DNA of 17,953 nucleotides from CAZXVW01 sp964644025 (GTDB lineage Bacteria > Acidobacteriota > Terriglobia > Bryobacterales > Bryobacteraceae): contig CAZXVW010000073.1 of assembly GCA_964644025.1 (NCBI GenBank), forward strand, positions 1-17,953, given 5' to 3'. Position 1 is the first letter of the stretch. The number at the start of each line of letters is the position of its first letter. Of this stretch, positions 6,838-13,764 are shown one piece after another. The notes under the pieces are model-generated. The model did not search any database, was not told the origin of the DNA, and saw only the letters and a program-made list of their open reading frames with translations. Made by a program: the position numbers and the translations under genes.

Positions 6838-8287
6838 TGACGCTCTTGAGCCGCTCGGCTTCTTCGAGCACATCGTCGATGGTCCCTTGCATATAGAAAG
6901 CCTGCTCGGGAATCTCGTCGTGTTTGCCTTCCACGATCTCCTTGAACCCGCGGATGGTGTCCTTCAGTTCCACGTACTTGCCCTCGCGGCCGGTGAACTG
7001 CGAAGCCACGTGGAACGGCTGGGAAAGGAACCGCTGGATCTTGCGCGCCCGGGCCACGGTGAGCTTGTCTTCATCGGAGAGTTCATCGATGCCCAGGATG
7101 GCGATGATGTCTTGCAGGTCCTTGTAGCGCTGGAGGATCTGTTTGACCTGTTGGGCGGTATCGTAATGCTCATCGCCCACGATGCGCGGGTCGAGAATCC
7201 GGGAAGTGGAGGCCAGCGGATCGACCGCCGGGTAGATGCCCAGCTCGACAATGGCCCGCGAGAGCTGCGTGGTGGCATCCAGGTGGGCGAAGGTGGTGGC
7301 CGGGGCCGGGTCCGTGTAGTCGTCCGCCGGCACATAAATCGCCTGGACCGAGGTAATGGAGCCGGACTTGGTGGAGGTGATCCGTTCCTGCAGCTCGCCC
7401 ATCTCGGTGGCCAGGTTCGGCTGGTAGCCGACGGCTGAGGGCATCCGGCCCAGCAAGGCGGAGACTTCCGAGCCGGCCTGAGTGAAGCGGAAGATATTGT
7501 CAATGAACAGGAGCACGTCCTGGTGTTCTTCGTCCCGGAAGTACTCGGCGACGGTGAGGCCGGACAGACCCACCCGGAGACGGGCGCCGGGCGGTTCGGT
7601 CATTTGCCCGTAAATGAGAGCTACCTTGGACTTCCGCCAGTCCTTCGGATCGAGAATCCCCGATTCCTGCATCTCGAGCCAAAGATCATTGCCCTCGCGG
7701 GTGCGCTCGCCGACGCCGGAGAAAACGGAGACCCCGCCGTGCTTCAAGGCGATGTTGTGGATCATCTCCATGATGATGACGGTCTTGCCGACGCCCGCGC
7801 CGCCGAACAGGCCGATCTTCCCGCCGCGCAGATAGGGCTCGAGCAGATCGATCACCTTCACCCCGGTCTCCAGCATTCGCAGCTCGGTGGACTGCTCCTC
7901 GAGGCTGGGCGCCGGGCGGTGGATCGGGTACCTCTTTTCGGTCTCCACCGGGCCCATGTGGTCCACGGGCTCCCCGAGCACATTCAACACGCGTCCGAGC
8001 GTCTGCTTGCCCACCGGGACGGTAATGGGCCCGCCGAGGCTCACGGCCTTCATTCCGCGGACCAGTCCGTCGGTCGGTTTCAAAGCGATGGTGCGGACCC
8101 GGCCGCCGCCCAGGTGCTGGGCCACTTCGACAACGATGTCAATCGGCTCGGGCACGGTGTAGCCTTCACTGGTGATCCGCACCGCGGTGTAAATGACGGG
8201 GACGTCCCCCTCGGGGAACTGGATATCCACGGCCGGTCCGGCCACCTGGATCACTTTCCCGACGGCGGTTTCTGTTGCAGTTTCCAT
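6830..8287 (-). CDS. atpD: ATP synthase F1 beta subunit (catalytic)
   Basis: 485 aa, the catalytic subunit of F1. Seen: the N-terminal beta-barrel (GKVIQVAGPAVDIQF), the P-loop GGAGVGKT (162-169), the catalytic Glu in GERTREGND (E194), Walker B in VLLFIDNIFRFTQ (258-270), the signature region PAVDPLASTSRI (353-364) and the DELSDED motif (401-407), a one-residue variant of DELSEED. All key residues are intact and length is normal. GAGGG about 5 nt upstream supports the ATG. The gap from atpG is 36 bp. Confidence 0.98.
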   Translation of the reverse strand: METATETAVGKVIQVAGPAVDIQFPEGDVPVIYTAVRITSEGYTVPEPIDIVVEVAQHLGGGRVRTIALKPTDGLVRGMKAVSLGGPITVPVGKQTLGRVLNVLGEPVDHMGPVETEKRYPIHRPAPSLEEQSTELRMLETGVKVIDLLEPYLRGGKIGLFGGAGVGKTVIIMEMIHNIALKHGGVSVFSGVGERTREGNDLWLEMQESGILDPKDWRKSKVALIYGQMTEPPGARLRVGLSGLTVAEYFRDEEHQDVLLFIDNIFRFTQAGSEVSALLGRMPSAVGYQPNLATEMGELQERITSTKSGSITSVQAIYVPADDYTDPAPATTFAHLDATTQLSRAIVELGIYPAVDPLASTSRILDPRIVGDEHYDTAQQVKQILQRYKDLQDIIAILGIDELSDEDKLTVARARKIQRFLSQPFHVASQFTGREGKYVELKDTIRGFKEIVEGKHDEIPEQAFYMQGTIDDVLEEAERLKSVNV

Positions 8288-8323
8288 AAAACCCTCATCC
8301 GGCTGACGAACGGGCCCCGCTGT

Positions 8324-9190
8324 TCACTCCAGGCTGGAAGCTCCGCTCACCACCTCAATAATCTCCCGGGTGATGCTGGCCTGGCGGACCCGGTTCATGT
8401 GCAGCGTCAATTTGTCGATCAGCTCCCCCGCGTTCGTCGTAGCGGCGTCCATGGCCGTCATCCGGGCCGCGTACTCGGCGGCGGTCGACTCCAGCAACGC
8501 ATGATGAACGGCCACCTCCACGTAGCGGGGCAACAGCAGCCCCAGCAGCTCGGCCGGGGGCTGCTCGAAAATGTATTCCGTCCGTGTCTCCAGCTTGCCG
8601 GCCGGCAGCTCGATCGGCAAAATTCGCGTCACCGTCAGCTTCTGCGACAGGACGCTCTTGAACTCGTTGTAAAGTATGTAGACGGCGTCGACTTCCTCGC
8701 GCCGGTACCGGTCCATGACCGCGGTGGCGATCGGCGCCACTTCCTCGTGGGTGGCGCGCGCCGCCAGCCCGATATGCTCGCCGACGATGGCGGCCCCGTG
8801 CTTGCGGAAAAAGTCACGCCCCTTGCGGCCGATGCATTCCATTTCCACGGTGGCCGAGGCGTGACCGGCCAGAAACTGCTGGGCCGCCTTGATCAGGTTC
8901 GCATTGAAGGCCCCGGCCAGGCCCCGGTCCGAGGTAAACAGCAGCAACTGGATCCGCTTCTCCGGCCGTTTGGCGAGCAGCGTATGAGCCGCCGCCGACT
9001 CGTCGCGGGGCAGCGACGCAGCCACGCTGGCCACCAGCTCCCCCAGGATGCGCGCGTAGGGGCGCGCCAGCAGCACACGATCCTGCGCCCGGCGCAGCCT
9101 GGCCGCCGACACCATCTTCATGGCCTTGGTGACCTGTTGCGTGTTTTTCACCGTGCGGATGCGCCGGCGGATGTCGATCAGGCTGGGCAT
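8324..9190 (-). CDS. atpG: ATP synthase F1 gamma subunit
   Basis: 288 aa, the rotating central-stalk subunit. Seen: the N-terminal helix IRRRIRTVKNTQQVTKAMKMVSAARLRRAQ (7-36), the TSDRGLAGAFNANL motif (about 86-99), and the conserved C-terminal helix with ARMTAMDAATTNAGELIDKLTLHMNRVRQASITREIIEVV. Both coiled-coil halves are complete. Upstream GGAAAG lies 9 nt from the ATG; the gap from atpA is only 4 bp, indicating one transcript. Confidence 0.97.
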   Translation of the reverse strand: MPSLIDIRRRIRTVKNTQQVTKAMKMVSAARLRRAQDRVLLARPYARILGELVASVAASLPRDESAAAHTLLAKRPEKRIQLLLFTSDRGLAGAFNANLIKAAQQFLAGHASATVEMECIGRKGRDFFRKHGAAIVGEHIGLAARATHEEVAPIATAVMDRYRREEVDAVYILYNEFKSVLSQKLTVTRILPIELPAGKLETRTEYIFEQPPAELLGLLLPRYVEVAVHHALLESTAAEYAARMTAMDAATTNAGELIDKLTLHMNRVRQASITREIIEVVSGASSLE

Positions 9191-9194
9191 CGGG

Positions 9195-10730
9195 TCACTT
9201 TCCGGTTCGAGCCTGCTGTTCGGCGAGGAAACGCTGCTTGAATTCCTTCACCACCTCGTGCATTTTGTTTCTGAGTTCGTCGTCGAGCACCTTTTGTTCG
9301 CGGATACGAGTCAACACGTCCGCGTGAGCGTTGTCGACGAACCGGTAAAGTTCCTTTTCGAACTCCCCGCAGGCCTCGACGGGAAGATCGTCCAGGTAAG
9401 CATTGGTCCCGGCGAAGATGATGAGCACCTGCTTTTCCACCGGCAGCGGCTCGAACTGCTTCTGCTTCAGGATCTCGGTGAGCCGGCGGCCGCGATTCAA
9501 TTGCGCCTGGGAAGCTTTGTCCAGCTCGGAGCCAAACTGGGCGAACGCCGCCAGCTCCCGGTACTGGGCCAGCTCCAGGCGGAGCGAGCCGGCCACCTGG
9601 CGCATGGCTTTCACCTGCGCACTGCCTCCGACGCGGCTGACCGACAGGCCCACGTTGATCGCCGGGCGGATATTGGCGTTGAACAGGTCGGCCTCCAGGT
9701 AGATCTGGCCGTCGGTGATCGAGATGACATTGGTCGGAATGTAGGCCGAAACGTCACCGGCCTGGGTCTCGATGAACGGCAGTGCGGTCAGAGAGCCCCC
9801 ACCGTTGGCCTCGTTGAGCTTAGCGGCGCGTTCCAGCAAGCGGCTGTGCAGGTAGAAGACATCGCCGGGGTATGCCTCGCGGCCCGGAGGACGGCGCAGC
9901 AGCAGGGAGATCTCGCGGTAAGCCGCCGCGTGCTTAGAGAGATCGTCGTAGATGCAAAGAGCGTGCCGGCCGCGATCACGGAAGTACTCGCCCATCGCGC
10001 AACCGGCGTAAGGGGCGATGTATTGCATCGGCGCGGCCACTGAAGCGGAGGCGGAAACCACGATGGTGTAGTCCATGGCGCCGTAATCCTCCAGCGTCTT
10101 GATGACTTGCGCGACGGTGGAGCGTTTCTGCCCGATGGCCACGTAAACGCAAATGACGTCGCCGCCCTTCTGGTTGATGATGGTGTCCAGGGCAATGGCG
10201 GTCTTGCCGGTCTGGCGGTCGCCGATGATCAGTTCGCGCTGGCCGCGGCCGATGGGGATCATCGAATCGATGGCTTTGAGCCCTGTCTGGAGGGGTTCCT
10301 TCACCGGTAGCCGTTCCACGACCCCGGGGGCCAGGCGCTCGACCGGGTTGTAGTGGTCCGTCACCACGGGCCCTTTGCCGTCCAGCGGTTCCCCGAGCGA
10401 ATTGACCACCCGCCCGACCAGCGCTTCTCCCACCGGCACGGACATGATCCGGCCCGTGCGCTTTACCTGGTCGCCTTCCCGGATCTCCTCAAAGTCGCCC
10501 AGCAACACTGCGCCCACCTGGTCTTCTTCCAGGTTCAATGCCAGGCCGACGACGCCGTGAGGAAAATCGAGCAACTCGCCGGCCATGGCGTTCTCCAGCC
10601 CGTGGATGCGGGCGATGCCGTCGCCGACCGAGATCACCGAACCGACCTCGGCCACGCTGACCGCACCCTCATAGTTCTTGATTTCCTCGCGCAGCACGCG
10701 AGCGATTTCGTCTGCTCGAATCTGAGCCAT
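9195..10730 (-). CDS. atpA: ATP synthase F1 alpha subunit
   Basis: 511 aa, the regulatory non-catalytic nucleotide-binding subunit. Seen: the N-terminal delta-contacting helix (MAQIRADEIARVLREEI), a beta-barrel with VGDGIARIHGLENAMAGELL, the P-loop GDRQTGKT (170-177), YVAIGQKRSTVAQ (196-208), YDDLSKHAAAYREISLLLRRPPGREAYPGD and the signature PAINVGLSVSRVG (356-368) with the arginine finger R366. Length and motifs are canonical. AGGAA is 7 nt before the ATG and comes from the end of atpH. Confidence 0.98.
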   Translation of the reverse strand: MAQIRADEIARVLREEIKNYEGAVSVAEVGSVISVGDGIARIHGLENAMAGELLDFPHGVVGLALNLEEDQVGAVLLGDFEEIREGDQVKRTGRIMSVPVGEALVGRVVNSLGEPLDGKGPVVTDHYNPVERLAPGVVERLPVKEPLQTGLKAIDSMIPIGRGQRELIIGDRQTGKTAIALDTIINQKGGDVICVYVAIGQKRSTVAQVIKTLEDYGAMDYTIVVSASASVAAPMQYIAPYAGCAMGEYFRDRGRHALCIYDDLSKHAAAYREISLLLRRPPGREAYPGDVFYLHSRLLERAAKLNEANGGGSLTALPFIETQAGDVSAYIPTNVISITDGQIYLEADLFNANIRPAINVGLSVSRVGGSAQVKAMRQVAGSLRLELAQYRELAAFAQFGSELDKASQAQLNRGRRLTEILKQKQFEPLPVEKQVLIIFAGTNAYLDDLPVEACGEFEKELYRFVDNAHADVLTRIREQKVLDDELRNKMHEVVKEFKQRFLAEQQARTGK

Positions 10731-10739
10731 AAGCGTTTC

Positions 10740-11285
10740 CTATTCCACCAGCCGCCGGCCGAGCGTCTCCAACTGCCCGCGGAGGGAGCCGTCAAAGATG
10801 GTGGAGCCCACCTGGACAATCGCCCCGCCGAGCAGATCTTCTTCCACTTCGAATTCACACCGGACCTGTTTGCCGGTAAGCTGCGAGATCTGGCGGGAAA
10901 GCCGCATCCTTTGCGCCTCGCCCAGTTCGCCGGCCGAGGTTACACTCGCCCGAACAATGCCCAGGCGTTCATCCAGCAGATCCTCCAGCGCCTGCCGGAT
11001 CTCGCCGAGCAGGCCGATGCGGCGGTGGTCGATGACCACGCTAAGGAAGTCCCGGATCAGCACCGCCACGCCCAGGGATTCCGCCAGCCGGGAGACCACG
11101 GCCCGTTTCCGCGCCGGCGGCACGGACGGATTCAGCAAGACGGTCCGCAAATCGGGAGCCTGGGCCAGCAGGAATTCGAACTCCGACAACTGCCGCACCG
11201 CCTCCCGCGGTTCCAGCCCTGCCGCCGGATCCAGCACGATGTCGGCGAGGGCGCGGGCGTATTGATTTGCCACGGCCTGTGTCAT
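10740..11285 (-). CDS. atpH: ATP synthase delta subunit (OSCP-like)
   Basis: 181 aa. Delta sits on top of F1 and joins it to the peripheral stalk. Seen: the start VANQYARALADIV, the central NPSVPPARKRAVVSRLAE stretch, FLSVVIDHRRIGLLGEI, and the C-terminal VEEDLLGGAIVQVGSTIFDGSLRGQLETL (about 148-176), which is the most conserved part of this family. It lies 2 bp from the atpF stop and 9 bp from the atpA start. Confidence 0.96.
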   Translation of the reverse strand: MTQAVANQYARALADIVLDPAAGLEPREAVRQLSEFEFLLAQAPDLRTVLLNPSVPPARKRAVVSRLAESLGVAVLIRDFLSVVIDHRRIGLLGEIRQALEDLLDERLGIVRASVTSAGELGEAQRMRLSRQISQLTGKQVRCEFEVEEDLLGGAIVQVGSTIFDGSLRGQLETLGRRLVE

Positions 11286-11287
11286 TG

Positions 11288-11875
11288 CTAGTTGAGCCCC
11301 CGGGGGAGACGTCCCAACTCGTTCACAAATCGATCCATCAGCCGCCCCGCGACTTCCGGCGTCATTCGCTGGCGGATCTTTTGCCGGGCCAGCCGCAACG
11401 CCAGCTCGGAGGCATAGGCGCGCAGCTCATTGCGCGCCTGCTTGGCGGCAGAAGCGATTTCCCGCTCGGCGTTGGATTGCATCCGGGCCAGCAGCCGCTC
11501 CGTCTCATTCCGGAAACGGGCCTTCTCGGCCTCCATCTCCCGCCGGGCCGAGGCCCGCAGTTCCGCGATCTCCTCATCCAGCTTTTCCATGCGGCGCTCG
11601 ATGCCGGCTACCCGCTCTTCAGCCTCTTCCTTTAGTTTCCGGGCCTCGGCCATCTCTTGCCGGATGTTTTCCGTGCGGGAGCGGAAAAACTTGCCGCCTG
11701 CTTTCTTGAGTCCCCAGCCCAACGCGCCGACCAGGATGACGAAGTTTACCGTTTTCCAGAACGTCTCGTGCTGCCCGCCGGCTTCTTCCGCGCCGGAGCT
11801 GGTGTGCTCGGCGGCCGCCAGCAGGATGCCCGGCAGCACGATCAACAACAGCAGGCGCGATAATCGGCTTCTCAA
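11288..11875 (-). CDS. atpF: ATP synthase b subunit with an N-terminal signal-like segment
   Basis: 195 aa, a peripheral-stalk subunit. Seen: an N-terminal basic then hydrophobic stretch (MRSRLSRLLLLIVLPGILLAAA, 1-22) that looks like a signal peptide, a polar spacer rich in E and G (23-37), a membrane helix (FWKTVNFVILVGALGWGLKKAG, about 39-60) with the Asn typical of b subunits, and a long charged coiled coil (about 65-170). The extra N-terminal segment is not present in E. coli b. The gene overlaps the upstream b-type gene by 4 bases (11872-11875) and is followed after 2 bp by atpH. Confidence 0.93.
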   Translation of the reverse strand: MRSRLSRLLLLIVLPGILLAAAEHTSSGAEEAGGQHETFWKTVNFVILVGALGWGLKKAGGKFFRSRTENIRQEMAEARKLKEEAEERVAGIERRMEKLDEEIAELRASARREMEAEKARFRNETERLLARMQSNAEREIASAAKQARNELRAYASELALRLARQKIRQRMTPEVAGRLMDRFVNELGRLPRGLN

Positions 11876-12321
11876 CTGGCCCTCCTTTCCAGCAGCGCAG
11901 TGGTGATCTGCTCGGCCAGAGCCTCGCTATCCGCCTCAAGTGCCTGCCGGGCCTGCTCGGCCTCGGTGGCGAGCCGGGCCTTGGCTTCATCGATCAAGGC
12001 CGCGGTTCTCTTCCGCGCGGCGGCAAGCGCGGTCCTCTGTTCCTGCCGTAACCGCTCCCGGGCCTGTTCCTGCTCCCGGGCAATCTCGGCCCGAACCCTC
12101 CGGAGGGCCTCCTCGTATTCCGCCGTCCTCTGCTCGGCCCGGGTCATGCTTTCTGCGGCGGCGCGGCGCGCCCCCTCGGTGGCTTGCCACCGCTGGCCGA
12201 GCACGCGGTCCAACGGCCGGTACAGCACCAGCTTGAGATAAAAATGAAGCACAAAGAAAAGGATGAAGGTGGGTAGGGCTTTTAGCAGCAGCCCGCCGAG
12301 AGCGTCAAGTACCGCGTCCAT
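11872..12321 (-). CDS. atpF': Second ATP synthase b-type (b') subunit, first gene of the cluster
   Basis: 149 aa. Seen: one N-terminal membrane helix (about 9-33, ALPTFILFFVLHFYLKLVLYRPL) and a long Ala/Glu/Arg-rich coiled coil (about 45-140) typical of the peripheral stalk. Two b-type genes in tandem usually mean a b/b' heterodimer, as in photosynthetic bacteria and several other phyla. It lacks the signal-like segment of the next gene. The Shine-Dalgarno is weak. It is the promoter-proximal gene, 56-61 bases from a TATAAT box. Confidence 0.88.
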   Translation of the reverse strand: MDAVLDALGGLLLKALPTFILFFVLHFYLKLVLYRPLDRVLGQRWQATEGARRAAAESMTRAEQRTAEYEEALRRVRAEIAREQEQARERLRQEQRTALAAARKRTAALIDEAKARLATEAEQARQALEADSEALAEQITTALLERRAS

Positions 12322-12340
12322 GTGGCCTAGCCGGGAGACT

Positions 12341-12382
12341 TTCTTGAGAAATCAAAAAGTGAAATGCTGCTCAAGAATTATA
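12341..12382 (-). promoter_or_regulatory. Promoter of the ATP synthase cluster with an overlapping inverted repeat
   Basis: On the minus strand an exact TATAAT occupies 12382-12377. With a 17-bp spacer the -35 position reads TACGTT, a poor match. The transcript should start near 12370, leaving about a 50-nt leader before the ATG at 12321. A perfect 8-bp inverted repeat, TTCTTGAG (12341-12348) and CTCAAGAA (12370-12377), separated by 21 bp, touches the -10 box and the likely start site. It could be an operator or a hairpin at the 5' end of the message. Confidence 0.5.
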
Positions 12383-12526
12383 GAGGCTTCAAACCGGCTA
12401 ACGTAGCACACAGGATGCGGCAAACGCAACCGCAGCAGAAATCCGTAGCAGGAAGCCGCAGGCCAGGTTGGCCGGCCACCGAAACAGACTGCGTTCGCCG
12501 CGGCTTCGGAGACCGCAGGCGGCTCC

Positions 12527-12542
12527 CGGCGCTAAAGCGCCG
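12527..12542. repeat. Short palindrome in the intergenic region (possible REP-like element)
   Basis: CGGCGC-TAAA-GCGCCG is a perfect 6-bp stem with a 4-nt loop, 28 bp before the start at 12571. The surrounding 12490-12545 is also rich in GC inverted motifs. Short GC hairpins of this kind are often members of genome-wide families, but one copy cannot prove that. It has no T run and is not a typical terminator. Confidence 0.35.
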
Positions 12543-12570
12543 TCAAATCAGAGTGAAGTAAAGTAGTGTC

Positions 12571-12876
12571 ATGCCGGTGCGCTTCTGGATTCTCAAGCTA
12601 GTGCTCGGGCTGATGTGTGTCGGGTTTGCGCACTTTTGGGGAAGGTCGCTGGGGAGGAGGCGGCCGCCCGCGGGACGCTATACGGGAAGAACGGGCTGGG
12701 CGGTGCGGACCGTAGTGGCGGCAGCCGCGTTGCAGTGGGGACCGGGATCAGCCCTGTTGTCAGCGGTGTTCTATGCACTGGCGCTGGCCTCCGGCGCCGC
12801 GGGCTTCTTTCTGGCCCGTCGGGCCAAGGAACCGGAGGAGGAGAACCTTACCCGGGAGATCTTTCCCGGCGAGTGA
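12571..12876 (+). CDS. Small membrane protein of unknown function
   Basis: 101 aa, family not recognised. Seen: a first hydrophobic segment (about 5-22, WILKLVLGLMCVGFAHFW), a basic linker (GRSLGRRRPPAGRYTGRTG, about 24-42), a second hydrophobic region (about 43-83, possibly two helices), and an acidic tail (PEEENLTREIFPGE). Divergent from the ATP synthase cluster across 249 bp and convergent with the DUF72 gene, 10 bp away. No strong Shine-Dalgarno. Small membrane proteins such as AtpI or AtpZ are often found beside ATP synthase genes, but I see no motif linking this one to them. A real gene is likely from its membrane-protein composition and the tight fit between neighbours. Confidence 0.65.
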   Translation: MPVRFWILKLVLGLMCVGFAHFWGRSLGRRRPPAGRYTGRTGWAVRTVVAAAALQWGPGSALLSAVFYALALASGAAGFFLARRAKEPEEENLTREIFPGE

Positions 12877-12886
12877 GCCGGTAGCG

Positions 12887-13660
12887 TCAACGGCCAGCCG
12901 GGGCCCCGGGGACTTCGGCCGCGCCGGCCAGGCGAGCCAGTTGCCTGGCGTTGGCGATGGCGTGGCCGTGAAAGTCGTTGTTGAAATAGGCATAGACGGT
13001 TCGGCCTTCCCGGAGCCAGCCCCGGATGCGCTCCGCCCACGGCCGTAACTGTGCTTCCGAGTACCGCGAGGCGAACAACTGGCCGGGGCCGTGAAAGCGC
13101 AGGTAAACAAACTCCGCCGTGGGCACGCACGGCGCCTGCGGATAGCGCTCGGACTGCGCGATCACCAGCGCGGCGCCGAACTCGTGTAACGCCTCGAGCA
13201 CATCCGGGCTGAACCAGCTCGCGTGGCGGAACTCGAAGGCCAGCCTGGCGCGGGTGAGTTCCCCACTGAGGCGTAAGAAGTGGTTGAGAAGATCCATTCT
13301 CTCCTTGAACGAGGGCGGGAACTGCAGCAGGATCGGCCCCAGCCGCTTTTCCAACACCGCGGCGCGCTCCAGGAAGGTCTGCCACGCTTCCTCCACGCCC
13401 TCCAGCCGCTTGATATGCGTGATGAAACGGCTGGCCTTCACTGCGAACAGGAAGTCCCCGGGCACCAGCGCGGCCCAGTTCTGGTACGTCGTGGTTTTCG
13501 GCAGGTGATAGAAGGAATAGTTGATCTCGGTGGTCGAGAAGTGCCGGGAGTAATATCGAAGAAACTCCTTTTGCTTTAGATCCTCCGGATAAAAGCTGCC
13601 CCGCCAGTCGGCGTAAGTCCACCCCGAGGTCCCGATCCGCAGTTCCCCGGTCTTCGCCAT
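12887..13660 (-). CDS. DUF72 (YecE-like) TIM-barrel protein
   Basis: 257 aa. Seen: the family opening IGTSGWTYADWRGSFYP (9-25), the FSTTEINYSFYHLP strand (41-54), FLFAVKASRFITHIKRL (70-86), GPILLQFPPSFK (about 107-118), LAFEFRHASW (138-147) and VYAYFNNDFHGHAIANARQLARL near the C terminus, all hallmarks of DUF72. Length is normal. The biochemical role of the family is not established. The gene lies downstream of the glycoside hydrolase on the same strand, 104 bp away with a GC hairpin between, and its stop is 10 bp from the convergent small membrane-protein gene. Confidence 0.93.
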   Translation of the reverse strand: MAKTGELRIGTSGWTYADWRGSFYPEDLKQKEFLRYYSRHFSTTEINYSFYHLPKTTTYQNWAALVPGDFLFAVKASRFITHIKRLEGVEEAWQTFLERAAVLEKRLGPILLQFPPSFKERMDLLNHFLRLSGELTRARLAFEFRHASWFSPDVLEALHEFGAALVIAQSERYPQAPCVPTAEFVYLRFHGPGQLFASRYSEAQLRPWAERIRGWLREGRTVYAYFNNDFHGHAIANARQLARLAGAAEVPGAPAGR

Positions 13661-13719
13661 GGCCTCGGCCCGCCCGTTCTAGTTTCTGATACCACAATCC
13701 GGGGACGGAAGGAAAGGGC

Positions 13720-13737
13720 GGCGCGGCCGCGCGCGCC
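13720..13737 (-). terminator. GC hairpin after the glycoside hydrolase gene
   Basis: Reading the minus strand, GGCGCG (13737-13732), a 6-nt loop and CGCGCC (13725-13720) form a perfect 6-bp GC stem 27 bp beyond the hydrolase stop. What follows is CT-rich but without a proper T run. It may end or stabilise the hydrolase message before the DUF72 gene. Confidence 0.35.
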
Positions 13738-13764
13738 AAACGCGGCCCGCTCACGATGTTCTCA

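Noticed and set aside
7523..9241. Long plus-strand reading frame of 572 codons opposite the ATP synthase beta and gamma genes
   Set aside because: It lies antisense to two unmistakable genes and has the His/Gly/Arg/Asp-rich composition typical of antisense frames in GC-rich DNA. No domain is recognisable.
12322..12570. Possible tRNA or other RNA gene in the longest intergenic region
   Set aside because: No cloverleaf, CCA end or conserved T-loop sequence could be seen; only the promoter and short palindromes are supported.
12898..12909. 12-bp GC palindrome near the end of the DUF72 gene
   Set aside because: It lies inside coding sequence and lacks a T run, so it is probably a by-product of GC-rich codons.
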